A stretch of DNA of 64,000 bases from Dipylidium caninum (lineage: Eukaryota; Platyhelminthes; Cestoda; Cyclophyllidea; Dipylidiidae), in NCBI GenBank assembly GCA_017562135.1, contig QEYB01000895.1, forward strand, positions 1,302,001-1,366,000, in the 5' to 3' direction. Each line of letters starts with the position of its first letter. The stretch's first letter is position 1. The position numbers were made by a program, and so were the translations under genes. Shown here in pieces: positions 11,380 to 22,800 of this stretch. The notes under the pieces were generated by a model. It was not told the origin of the DNA and ran no database searches. It saw only the letters and a program-made list of their open reading frames with translations.

Positions 11380-13699
11380 ACTCTCCCATGCGGCGGGAAG
11401 GGCGGAGTGCAGTTTTGGGAGGGTTTGGGGGCTTGTACGAGTTGTCCCACAGCCGCCTTTCTCAAATGTGAATGCAAATCCGTTCCCCTCTCTCGGGCTG
11501 TTCGCAGTCCATGTGCCAGAAGGAAAACATGGCGCAGGCGCATAAATCACTCCTTTCAGTGCGGAGTCAGTGTTGTGACCACTCCGCTGCATCCACACAC
11601 GCATGCCCCCACGACTCTTCGCCCACTCACGGGGAATTCGGTCCCTTCGCCGCAGCATTGCGATTTTGTCATTGACGCTGAGAGCGCCTCTCTCTCCAGT
11701 CCGGAGTCTCGCCACCAACCCCCCCCCCCAAGGCTGAAGTTCACAGGGGAAAGAGGTCGCTCGCAAATGGCCGTCGCATGTCCTCCCTGCCTGTTTTGGT
11801 CTGCATGGTGCTCGTGTAGCCTGCGCTGGGGGAAAGTGTTCCTTCCTCGGGTGGTGTAGCGCTCGGCCGAGGGGCGAGCACCATAAATGCTTTTGCACAC
11901 GCTACATTGAAGTACCAAAGACCTGTGTGATTTAACTATATCTTGCGCAAGGCTTTTCGCGACCACATTGAGACTCACACTAAACTCTTGGGGGAAACGA
12001 GGCCAAAGAGCGTCCGACCAGCCCAGTGACGTCCGGTGAAGAGGCGGGCGAGGACAGGTGAGCCTCGACACCGAACACTCGCCCATGAGCGCCTCTGCGG
12101 CACACAGCGCTGCCCAAACCAGTAAATCATGTGTGTGTAGGTCGCAAAAACTTCGGTTGAAATGTCAAAAGAACTCCGAGAGGTGTTCTTACGCGGTAAA
12201 AGGGCGTTAATCTCGTTGAAGACAATTTTCCTTCAGGTCTCAACTGCCAACGTTATAGCAGACGCCGCTTTTACTGCAGTGAATTTTTGTACTACTTGGC
12301 ACAGAAACCCTTTGACAGTTTAAACTGTCCATCTTTTGAAATGTCAGAAAGGCGAGAATGCGGACCGTGTAGCGTAGCGTAATCATCAAAACGCTTGCTT
12401 CGTCAATCATCGTCCTCTCCTGGGAACGTCTACTTCGACCCGCCGGCCACAGAGCATGAAGGCATTCACTTGAGACTGTTTCATTCACTGAGTCCCCCCC
12501 CCCGGCCGCAGTACGGACTCGTCCACCCTCTCAATCCTCCTCAGATCTCGTCCAATTTCTACCCACTTTAACTTACCTTTTGATCCCACTCAAAATACAT
12601 AATTTTGATTTGGCTTTGGCAAAACTCCGTTCGAATGGTCGCCCACCTCAGACATCATTTGGCTTTTATTCTACACACCGTGGCCGTGAACTCTTTACTC
12701 TCACTTCACTAACTTACTGTTGCGTCCGCCGTCGGAGGAAGAAAGTTTTAGTATGTATGATGAATGAGTTATCGGGCAGAAGGATCATTTGCCCTAACCA
12801 TTGCGATTTCCCTTTCCCGCAGCCAGACTTGGTGTCCTCTTCTCGATGGGACGAGAAGAGGTGGAGTTACATGGTTCATTGACACGATTATCCCGCGGAA
12901 TGATTGGCGGTTGTGCGAAATGCATTTCATGATTAAGCCAATGAGAGTGGATACAGCGAATGTGTGGTTATGAGGGATATGCGCTTTGAGTACCGTGGTA
13001 CTGGACATTCCGCGGATGTGCCATTAATTTAGGCATCTTGAACGCCTCAAAAAACTCAAGATGCAGGTCGAAGTCCTATTCTTGTGAGCACAAGCAGGAG
13101 TTTGGAGAAGGATGTCCATCCGTCTGTTCTCTGCAGGTGGCGCGATCAAAAATTACGGCGGCTGCAACAAATCACGCACCGGGTCACCTGAAAAGAGGAC
13201 AGCCCTGCGTCCGAAACGCTGGAATCCGGCGCTTGTGAACGACCAACAACAAAAGGCCGTTGACTCATGCGGGACCATGCACGTACTTGTGTTTGCATTC
13301 ACGGGACGTGCGTGGAGCTCGCTGTTTTGTGTGACCAGACGAGCCAGCCAGACGCTGGGTGTTCGTGTGTGTCCCTGTTACCGATTACATTCTGTGCACT
13401 GGCAGCAGCAGCGGCGGGCCGAGGCTTACGCAACACCGCGCCCGCGCTCGCAGCGGGTCTGTGCGAGACCCAGTATCCGGATTCCAGTTTGCCACTGGCA
13501 AATGAGCGCCCACCAAATGTACGTTCGATTTGTCGCGCTCCTCGCCCATTGGTCCGCCAGCCGACTAATCAGCGGGCGCGCGATGGCGCACGTAGCCGCG
13601 CCCGTGAAGAAATGATGGTGCGTGCGCGTGTATACCAGCACACATCCACACGCGCACCGCCAAGCACGCATGCCTGGTGTTTCGTTACCTCACCGACAA

Positions 13700-13790
13700 C
13701 TTGGGGGTGGGGGCGGAGTGGGGGTGGGGAAGAGGGGCGGAGTGAGGGGCGGGGAGGAGACACGACAGTATCCGCCAATCGGGTCATAAT
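13700..13790 (+). promoter_or_regulatory. GC-box/CCAAT promoter region of the nuclear receptor
   Basis: A strongly G-rich stretch holds two GGGGCGG GC boxes (about 13732-13756) and several runs of four or more G, followed by CCAAT at 13775-13779. The first in-frame ATG of the receptor is at 13862. No TATA box is evident, which fits a CpG-type promoter. The G runs could also form quadruplexes. The start of transcription is not determined. Confidence 0.45.
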
Positions 13791-13861
13791 TCTACTCAGT
13801 GCGCATACGCATACGCGCACGGACGCGTGCACGTAGCAAGAATGGCTGAATGAATGGATGA

Positions 13862-16800
13862 ATGAACAACACGCGCGCACATACGCACACACACGTACCA
13901 ACACACAGGCATTATACCAACACACCGGCGGTGTCGCAGTTGGAGCTGGATCCTGAAGCAGTACCAACATCATCCGCGCCCGTTGTCTCCGTTGCGAAGC
14001 CGAAATCTTCTGAGAGGTGAGTCTCCTCCGTCTGTGGCGCGCGCATTGTGGCCTCCCTTCGTATGTGTGTGACCTCGTTATATTTCCTTGTTCTGGTGGT
14101 CTGGTTTGCTACACAACACGCCACTTGACCCCAATTCAGATCATAACACGCGGGCGCGTGTGTGCGGTGGTGAACCCATTTACAGATAGGTCGGTGTGAA
14201 CCAGTGCAAACGCTCTCGTTCGCCGTAGCTCCAGTTCCCTCCTTCCATCTCCACTTCCTGCTCCGACGGCGAGGTCGATCGCGTGCCCGTCAGGGAGGGC
14301 GGAGGGGCTGGGCGGGGCGAGGCGGGACGGGGCTGGGCGGGAAACACTTGGTTGAGGTCAGCGAGAACACTCACGACCGCGCCACAACGCTCCTCCTCCG
14401 CCTCCGCCTCCTCCTGACCGCCCTCGGTGGTCCCCGACAGTTGGAGCATCACGGCTCGACCACCCGCCCAGGTCAGCTTCCAAAGCATATTTGCTCAGGG
14501 GTGAACTCCACCATCTTAGGTCGGCTCCGCTGAAAAGACTCCTCAACTCTGTTGCTACACCGTGGCGAAGTGGTTTAAATCGCCCTTCACACCTCCCGCC
14601 TGTGCATTTTTGTCAGCACTCGTGAGCTATTGCCCAAGTCGCATGAAGATGTGTCCATAATTTAGCAGTCATGAACGTATACCCACGCAGTGGAAGTGTG
14701 CCTCGCCTGCAGTGCCTGCGGGAGGAGGAGGAGGAGGCTCACATTGGGGATTTTGCGTGTGCAGTGGGTCTGCCGGGCGGGGGAACCGTGTGCACGAACA
14801 CGACTGCGCCCCGGGCGCCGACCACTTCACCGAGTCTTGAACCCGCATCAGCCAGCGACGCTTTCGCCACACCGTCGCCAGTGACGCTCTGATGGTGAAA
14901 GAGGAGCTCTCTTTTCAGATGTGCGCCACACCACTGCTGCTCTGGTCTGTGAAGGTGTTGTTCGTCGACGGGGCAAACGTCGGCTTGTAGCAGTGCGGTC
15001 ACTTGCACATCCCCGGATGCCCAACTTGTTGGTTCTGCTTTCTCCGTCGGCCCATAAAAATTTTAACAATGGAGAACAAATCCTCTTCTTTCCTCTCCAA
15101 GTCTCGATACAAGACCACTCTCACGCCAATTTTTGTGTGGAGTAGTTGGCGTCACGCTGACGAGTGTGAAGATGCTCTGAGCACCACTGACCGCCCGGCC
15201 AGTGGAGGTTCCAGCCGCAGAGCCACATCCCAACGCACATCTTAAAAAAAACACACCCGCGACCATTCTTGCGGTGGAACGGGGCACCGGACTGAGGCCA
15301 TTGCGAGCCCCTCGGGCGTGTCGCGGCTCGTGTTTTTTACTCCTCTTCTACTCGCACTGCGTTACTAATCTGCCACAAAAAAATTATTTTCTTCCTTTAT
15401 TCACCTAACTTTATGGTCTTTCCTTTTCTGGACCAAATTCTGCTCCTGCTTGGTGAAATACCGTTTTTCGTGGGTTTCTGCCATTAAATGGGCATTCGCA
15501 GAGTCCCTGGGGCAAAGTTGGGGCAGATCGAGCCAGAGTTCAGAGCTCACAAAGTTATGGGGGCTTCCGTTTCTCTTGTCACTTTTCATTTTTTCTTGTG
15601 GTATCATTTTAACATTCCCGTTGTGCGGAATAGGCGAGCCTCCATGGTTCCATTCCCCTTACGGTCTCCCTCTCTGTGCACGGCGCCGGGGGAAAAGGAG
15701 TTTTTGCCCGCTCAAATTCTCGCTTTGGCCCCCACTTGTCCAATTCTCTTAATTCAGACTCCTAAAAATCCCCCTTCGGTGGCATTCTCCCCTACTTAAT
15801 TGGAGCGCCCACCGAAAAATAAGGCCGTTTCGTATTCAGTGCACGTATGCACGTAAATGGATCAAGCGACGACCGAGTGTCGGCCAGCATGGAGGAGCCT
15901 CATTCCTCCACTGCCGCGCAAGACGGTATCCGGTGGTGGTGGTGGCGTTGAGGGTGCGCAAGAAGAGCCCAGGCCAGTGCCAGTCTGGACGGCGGGTCGT
16001 GGCCGCGTTGCCCGGCGGGGCGCCTCCCTCGCGTGGGGGCCTCCGAGCGGGCAGAGCGGCCTCGCTCGGGGCCTCCGCCCCTGCTTCTCGGGCGGCACTC
16101 CACGGGCCTGCGCAGCAGCAAGAAATGCCGAATGCTAAAATTACCCCCAAGTTGCCTCTCGGAAGGACAATAGTGCAGCGATTTGGTATTTTCGACCGAA
16201 TTTGCGACATTTTGCGCCTCAAAATTCCCCCAAGACCGCCGTGAGTCACTCGAGTAATACCACCATAATTTGGGTACATATTTTTGATGCCGGAATAAAT
16301 TGGAGAAAAAAGTGGCACTCAACAACCAAGTGACAGACACAGCGATTGAAGTGAACTTCGTCATGCTGTAATGCGGCGTCTGTTGCCTCTCTTGGAATGA
16401 CCGCAGACTAAGGATGGTTGTTGACATCAAATCTTCCTGATAGAAGAGCTCGAACTTGATGCCTGCACATAAGCTTACTAGTGCAGGACGAAAGTCGGTG
16501 AATTTAGTCGGATAATAATGTCTTTTTAACCCCAAAGACTGGCATGCGATAAAATTCGGTGGAGGAATGTAACGGCGGTCGTCGCAAGCGCCAATCAACA
16601 CGCCGGAACCTTCGCATTGGCCGTGGTGGGCGGACTGTTTCCTGACCATCACTGATTTTACTCCGTTTGACGGTTCCGACCTCTAATTACTTAGGAGATT
16701 CCTACACAATGTGTGAAGTAGTTCGCCCTCAGTGTTCGTTAAGGCAATTCACGTAGTTTATCAAAGTGCCTATCACATCGCGATGCTCCTTCGTCTAACT

Positions 16801-19800
16801 GAAATTACGCTATCCGCCCTGACGATACACAAGAAAGACAGGGTAGGTGACAGGATACCTATGGGAAAATAGGGGAGAGATTGGGATGAAGAATACTTCA
16901 AATGTCTATCCACGATGACAACCCAGGAGGTTGTATAAGTGGCCATTACTCACGTCCAAACCACACTCACACGAACATCCAAACAGTTGTTGTTCCTTGT
17001 ACTGCCCGCGTCTCCCATGGGAACACTTGAGGGCTAGTTGAACCTCGGGAAACATGAATTATCAGCATGCAGACATAAATCACGCGTAAAACCAAAAAAT
17101 TTGTTTCCCGCGCTACAACGCGCCCCGCATGCGCTCATCCGTGCTCATGAGTCAGCGCGGAGAGACTGATGAATAATTATCGATCGACGGTGCGCGTTCT
17201 CACGCGGCGCGACAGCGGACGGTTCGGGGTTGGGCAAGAAGGCGCCGCCCCCGTCCCGCCCCCCCCCGCCCCTCGCAGCCCCGTCTGTGGTTTTAATCGG
17301 TTCTCACCGGTGCAGTCGCCACAGTCGGGTTGCACCGCGCCGGATCGCCGGTTGTGCGATGGAGGTTTTTGGCCTTAGCTCGTTTCACCACGGAGCCCAC
17401 TATTGTGGTCAAAAGGGAGGCCGTGGAGATGGAAGAGGAGCCCCTCAAGTCGTCCTTTAGAACTTAGGTAATTTGGCTGGCCTTTATGAACCCTTTTTTA
17501 ATCACCCACGAAGCTCCCCTTCCTTCCCTCACATTATTTAGTATTCGAGTTACGTAAATGGTCCACGTTAATTATTGCTGGCATCTGTCGTTGATTTGCG
17601 TTAGAGGATTGTCAAATGTCATTTCTAACATTTGTTTGTCGGTATTCTTGCTGTTTGAAAGAAATTTACAAACTTGCGCCAAATATCTTTGATTTTTACC
17701 CACTTAACGTTCTCTTCCGATCACACATGCGGTCACATAGGAGGCGGCGGCATATTTCGTTCCTTTTACCAGCTTAACTTCAACCAAGCCGTTTGCACTC
17801 CGCTGCGATGTAATTATTAGGGCAAAGGGCACATTGGCTGGGCTCTGTCTGGACCCACCAAGGCGCCTTGTGTACGTGGCGGCGAGAGCTAAAGCTTGGT
17901 TAAACACCACCGCTATAACATCAGCCGTTGTTATTTCTCGTCCATCTTAAAGTTTGACTCTTTTGGGAGTGTGTGGTTTCATGTTCCAAGTTGGAACTAG
18001 TGAACTCCCGCATAACGCTGCTTTTCTGCTGTCCACACGAAGAGCACTGGCATCTGGTCGTGCTGGCCGACAGAGAGGAGGCTCCACTCCATCGACGTGT
18101 GGCCCCCCAGGCGATAGGAGGTCGTGTGCTTTCGAGGCGTTGCCTCTTCGCGGCTGCTCTAGTCCGACCGGAGTCACACTGTCACCCGGTGAACGCGCGG
18201 CCACGTCTGTTGCACCGACCGTCTTGCAATTTGACACGGCTACATACCGGCACCGTGTGCGTCATTGGGAGGACATAATCACGGCCGCACCGAGGTGTTT
18301 CCCCCTGGGGCCTGCGCGCCCGCTGTTTGTGGAGGGTGGCGTAGCTAAAGGCTGTGACGACTTGTTTTCACGAGGAGTGAGGAGCCAGTGGGCTCAACCC
18401 GTCACCCTGGATGACCATGGGTCATTCTAATGGGGATTAAGATTTTTTGTCAAAAACTCCCGCCACCGCTTTCATTTTTTCTATTCCATCTTGTTTTTTG
18501 CTCTTGGCACGTTTAACCACACTTTCTCGAATGCATCCGCGCAGCACTTAGAGGTTCCGTACAGACGTAAACCGGAACGTATTTCCGCAGTGTTGAGGGC
18601 GATTCGAGTAGACTTGGTGGGGGCTCAAAGTGACGAGGACCGAGGCTGTGTAAGCATATCCGAGCAGACCCCACCAAAAGCGTACAGAGAAACACAGCCT
18701 CATTTTGGGGGGATTTTTGCACCAAGAAGTTGTTCAGTCTCCCGTTGCCTCCTTTTTCTCGCCTTTGCTTGCGTTCCAGCAGCCAAAGGAATAAGGGAAG
18801 AAGGGGGGAAAATAGCGTACTCGGGCTTGCGAGTTGATTTCGCCTTACCGCGGTAGATAACTAGCATTCGCAAAACCATTTGGCCTTTTGAACAGCAGTT
18901 CGGGAGGACTCCTGGCCGGGGAAATCTTCAGTTCGCATCGCCCTGTTGCACTCGATGTACGATTTAGTCGAAGGAGTTGAAGGTAGACGCATTTTAAGGG
19001 AGTCAGGCAGGCAGGATGAGGTTCACAGAGGCGCGGAAATGCCTCGACTTAGTAGTTGGCTATGCTTTGACGAGGGTGGTGTGGGTCATTCCAAATGTTC
19101 CCGCCCTTGCTTGCCCCTGTTCCGAATCACCTCGGCCTCGTAGTAGGAGGGATTAAGCGGCCGGCGACGGTGACGGCGGACTCGGCGTTGTGGCCAGTCT
19201 AAGAGCTTTGGAACGCCAGTTGCGCGCGCCTCCTGCTCCGCCCGTTCTTGTAGTCAAACGCGTACAATGTACCAACTCGGGTCAGTCAAAACGGTATAAT
19301 CGACACACGCGCGGGCGTGCCGCACAACCGGACAAGTCTGTGAACATGAGGCCCCGCGATCGGTACACTTTCTCCGTCTACTTCACGCATCACGCCGATT
19401 TAGCAAACAAAAACTGCTTACACCACACTCATGCCGACCTTCAACTGTGAAATTCGGCTGAGGAAATTGACTAAGCTCCTTGTCTCCTCCCTTTTTAGTT
19501 CTAGCGTGGAGAGATCACCGTTGTTGTTACACACTACGAGCGTTCTTGGAAGTCGTTCACCATCTCCAGATCTCGATATGCACCTCTCACAGGCGCATAC
19601 GTCGTCAGGCTACGAGTCGCAGGACTTCGTGTCGTCAGGAAATCATCTCTCGGACCCCTCGCAGTACACACTGGCGGTGCCTCCTCCCTCTGCCACCCCC
19701 AACCACACCTACTTCCCGCCTCCGCCGCCGCAAAGCGATCCTTACTACACCTACTCGCGCCAGTACGAGTCCAGCGAGGTGACCAAAGCGGCGGGGTTCC

Positions 19801-22800
19801 ATTCGCCCTACTCCGCTGCCATCTACCCCCAGGCGAATCAGTACAGCGCAATGGACACCTCGAGCCAGAAGGTGGTGGTTGGCGCTCAGGAGATGTGCTT
19901 CGACCAGAGCGGCTACCGCCAAATGCTGGGCACCATGATGAACCACTTGGTGCCGTCCGGCAGCCAGCTCTGCCAGGTGGCGAAGGAGGGCCTCCGCCAG
20001 CGCCCACCTTCCATGGTCGCGGTGTCGCGGTCCTCGGGCTCTTCCCGGACTAAAGTAACTAACGACGTTACCGCAATGAAGGAGAAGACTCCGTGTGACA
20101 TTTGCGGCGATGTTTCTGCCGGATTCCACTGCAATGCATACGTCTGTGAGGCATGCAAGGTAAATCGCTTTGCGTCCACGTTTTTGTGCGCTAAGTGAAG
20201 ATCCCCCCTGGACCCCGTGGGGTAAGGTAACCACTAGGAGGTTGAGGAAGGTTCTCTGCTCAAATGTTCCGTGCTCTTCTATTTGAGAGATTAACCCACT
20301 CTCCAGCTTTGATATATGGGAGAAGGTTATTTCCACCCAGGAACAGACAGTCCTCGTGGAGACGTTTGAAACGGCTTTTGTGGCAAGGAGATACTTAGCC
20401 CAGCATTCATATTTGGAGCGGAGAACGATGCGAACTCATCGTGATGTAGGCAAATGGGATGATTATCTTCTCCTCCTGAATTCGGTAGAATCGTTATCGA
20501 GGAAGGGAAGCCTCACAAATGTTACATAGAGGCCCGGCGTCTTGATCGCGGAAGCGCATCCTCCTACGTCCCGAGGAGCGCCTATTCCATCCCCACGCTC
20601 GCCGGTCATCTCGACGCAAGCCAATATAGTTTACGCCTAAAAAGCATAAACAAATCTCCGGTGGAATTGAAGATGAACGTAGAAGTGGCATGAAGGGAAC
20701 GGGCATCATAAATGGAAATTTCTTATCGCGTCTCCCCGCACCCCTTTAACGGGGGAAATTTGGGTGGGAATGTATACATTTCTGCGAAATTCGCCGGCAC
20801 CGCATACGAATTCGAGGGGATTTATCTCCCGGTTTCGACTGACTCATTTCACACACCACCTGTGGGCTCCACAATCGGAACGACTTGAATTCTTCTGGGG
20901 AGAACCGTCGCCCGGAGTCCTTCGGTCCCATCATTGTGAACTTGTGCATCAGCCGGTCGCGCTCACAATTGTAATTAATTGTCAAACCACAACATAACCG
21001 ACTGTGTGAAAGATTGTTATCCGTTGTGTACAAACACGTTGTTTAGAAGTGGGGTCTAGCGATTGCTTCCGGAAAAGTCATCAGTAGGGTAATTTGGAAA
21101 TTTGGTGCTATTTTTGAGCGCAACCAATACTAAATGTGCTACATTTCGTTGCAGAGGGCCATTATACAGTCAAATTTTATGTCGGCCTCTTGTGAATGTA
21201 GCAAAATGTCGTTATATGGAGGGTGAAGCAAAAGAATGGGTGGCAGGGTAGAGGAGAGGAAGAGCCCATAGGTCCACTCGTCCAAGTGCGCGCGATTGAG
21301 CATCACCATCCTGCAGGATGTGGGTACCCAGCGCGTGAGCGAACAGCACCGCCAAAAGTGGCCCATTTTCGGGAGAACAGAGGAAGAGCATGGGGTGGGA
21401 TGGGACAGGCTGAAGGACGTGATAACACCGTTGAAGCGGTACACGGGGGCGCACTTTCCACTTGCCTTGTATTAACGCGCTTGTCTGCGTGAGAGGACGT
21501 TCGCACGCGAGCGCCTCTCAACCAATGGGGTTGACACCATCATCTCGCTTTGCCCCCGTCTGATTGGCTGAATCTCTATTAACTGCGCCTCAGCTCATCA
21601 ATGCTCCAACGGGGCAGTGGCGGTGGTGGTGGTGAACGATCTTTCGCACTCGCGTAGAGGCCAGTGCTTCGGACTTGTCACGCCTTAGAGGCGTGTGAAA
21701 TGAGGCCAGGAAGTATGTATGGTCACTTTCCCACGACACGAAAATTCAAGGGTCTTGCCACGTCTTTTTTCATTTGTCATTTCCTTTGGGCAGAAATTTT
21801 TCATCCGGAGCTCAAAAAATGAGAATTACACCAAGTACTCCTGCTCCAAGGTGAACGCTTGCGAAGTCAACAAGGACACTCGAACTCATTGCCAAAGGTG
21901 TCGGTTCTACAAGTGCCTTCGAATTGGCATGGTGCTTCCTGGTAAGACGAAAACGTTTATTTTAAGCTCAATTTCACCACACATTTCAAGGCCCGTCGTT
22001 GGACGGCAAATGGACACAAGACCAATGTAGTACTCGGGCTAGTAGTCGCAAATATGGAGAAGGGTGTGCAGGGGAAAAGGCGGAGGTCATTTGGAAGTGT
22101 GGGAGAGACCGGATGTTCCGCAGGCGGACGGCGCTCCTGGAATAATAGCATGAGCGTCCAGAAAGTGGTGCAGAAAGTGGTGACTCAACAATGAGTCACT
22201 TCCACCAATTTGCGAAACTATCAAGCCCAAAGAGGGTTGAGTTTCACGTCTGCAGGGCCACATTTGTCTGACTCACATGATCTCACGCCTCATTTTCTCC
22301 TATGACTTAACGGTTGCCGCCTCCTGTGCTCGATTTCTCCGTTCCCCTAAACGCAATTTCCACCTTTCGGAATATCTTTCCGTAACCCATTGGCCTTCCG
22401 TGACCAGAAATAAAGAAGTCGTCAAACGGGAATTGTGTAAGTACAGGCCTCCTCTTATGAAGCTAGATGGTGATCCACGGTAGATCGGAACTCAATGTAG
22501 CAAGCTTAAATATTAAAGGAAACATGCCGAGTTCATCGTAACTGTGGTGCTTTGATACGGTCGTTCAGGATAAGGGTTTTCACACTGCTATCGTTCACAT
22601 TCAACAGCGCTTCACTTCCGAGTAGACCAATTCCGTTAGTGTTACTTTGACCGAGATTAAATAGCCTCGCATAACCGCTTATTAATAGCGAAAGCTGGTT
22701 TTAGTCGGTTGGTCCAAGTCAGAGAATCCTGTGGCTGTGGTTCCGATCGGGCATAGCTGCAGCGAAAAGCGGGATCAACAATGTGAAGCCACCTGCGTTC

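Larger units (their letters stand above)
8006..13690. other. GC-rich intergenic DNA, no gene recognised
   Basis: Many long open frames exist here on both strands, but they overlap each other, are Arg/Pro/Ser-rich and reflect few stop codons in GC-rich, low-complexity DNA. None shows a known domain. The region contains tetranucleotide repeats, C-tracts and a GAA/GAC run near 11187-11216. It probably holds upstream control DNA and untranslated exons of the nuclear receptor that starts at 13.86 kb. Confidence 0.5.

Noticed and set aside
11260..11898. 212-codon minus-strand ORF
   Set aside because: Spans simple repeats (GTCC runs) and overlaps several open frames on the other strand; explained by low stop density.
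13267..13836. 189-codon plus-strand ORF upstream of the receptor
   Set aside because: Composition reflects GC-rich and CA-repeat DNA, and it overlaps the presumed promoter; no domain.
15900..16652. 250-codon minus-strand ORF inside the first receptor intron
   Set aside because: The longest unassigned frame, but it has no recognisable domain, its C-terminal third is Arg/Gly/Pro-rich low-stop GC DNA, and plus-strand frames overlap it. No splice or promoter support.
17374..17454. Segment readable as an acidic sequence with a VKRE sumoylation-like motif, between acceptor- and donor-like sites
   Set aside because: In that frame a TAG precedes the donor, and the phase does not fit the receptor exons on either side.
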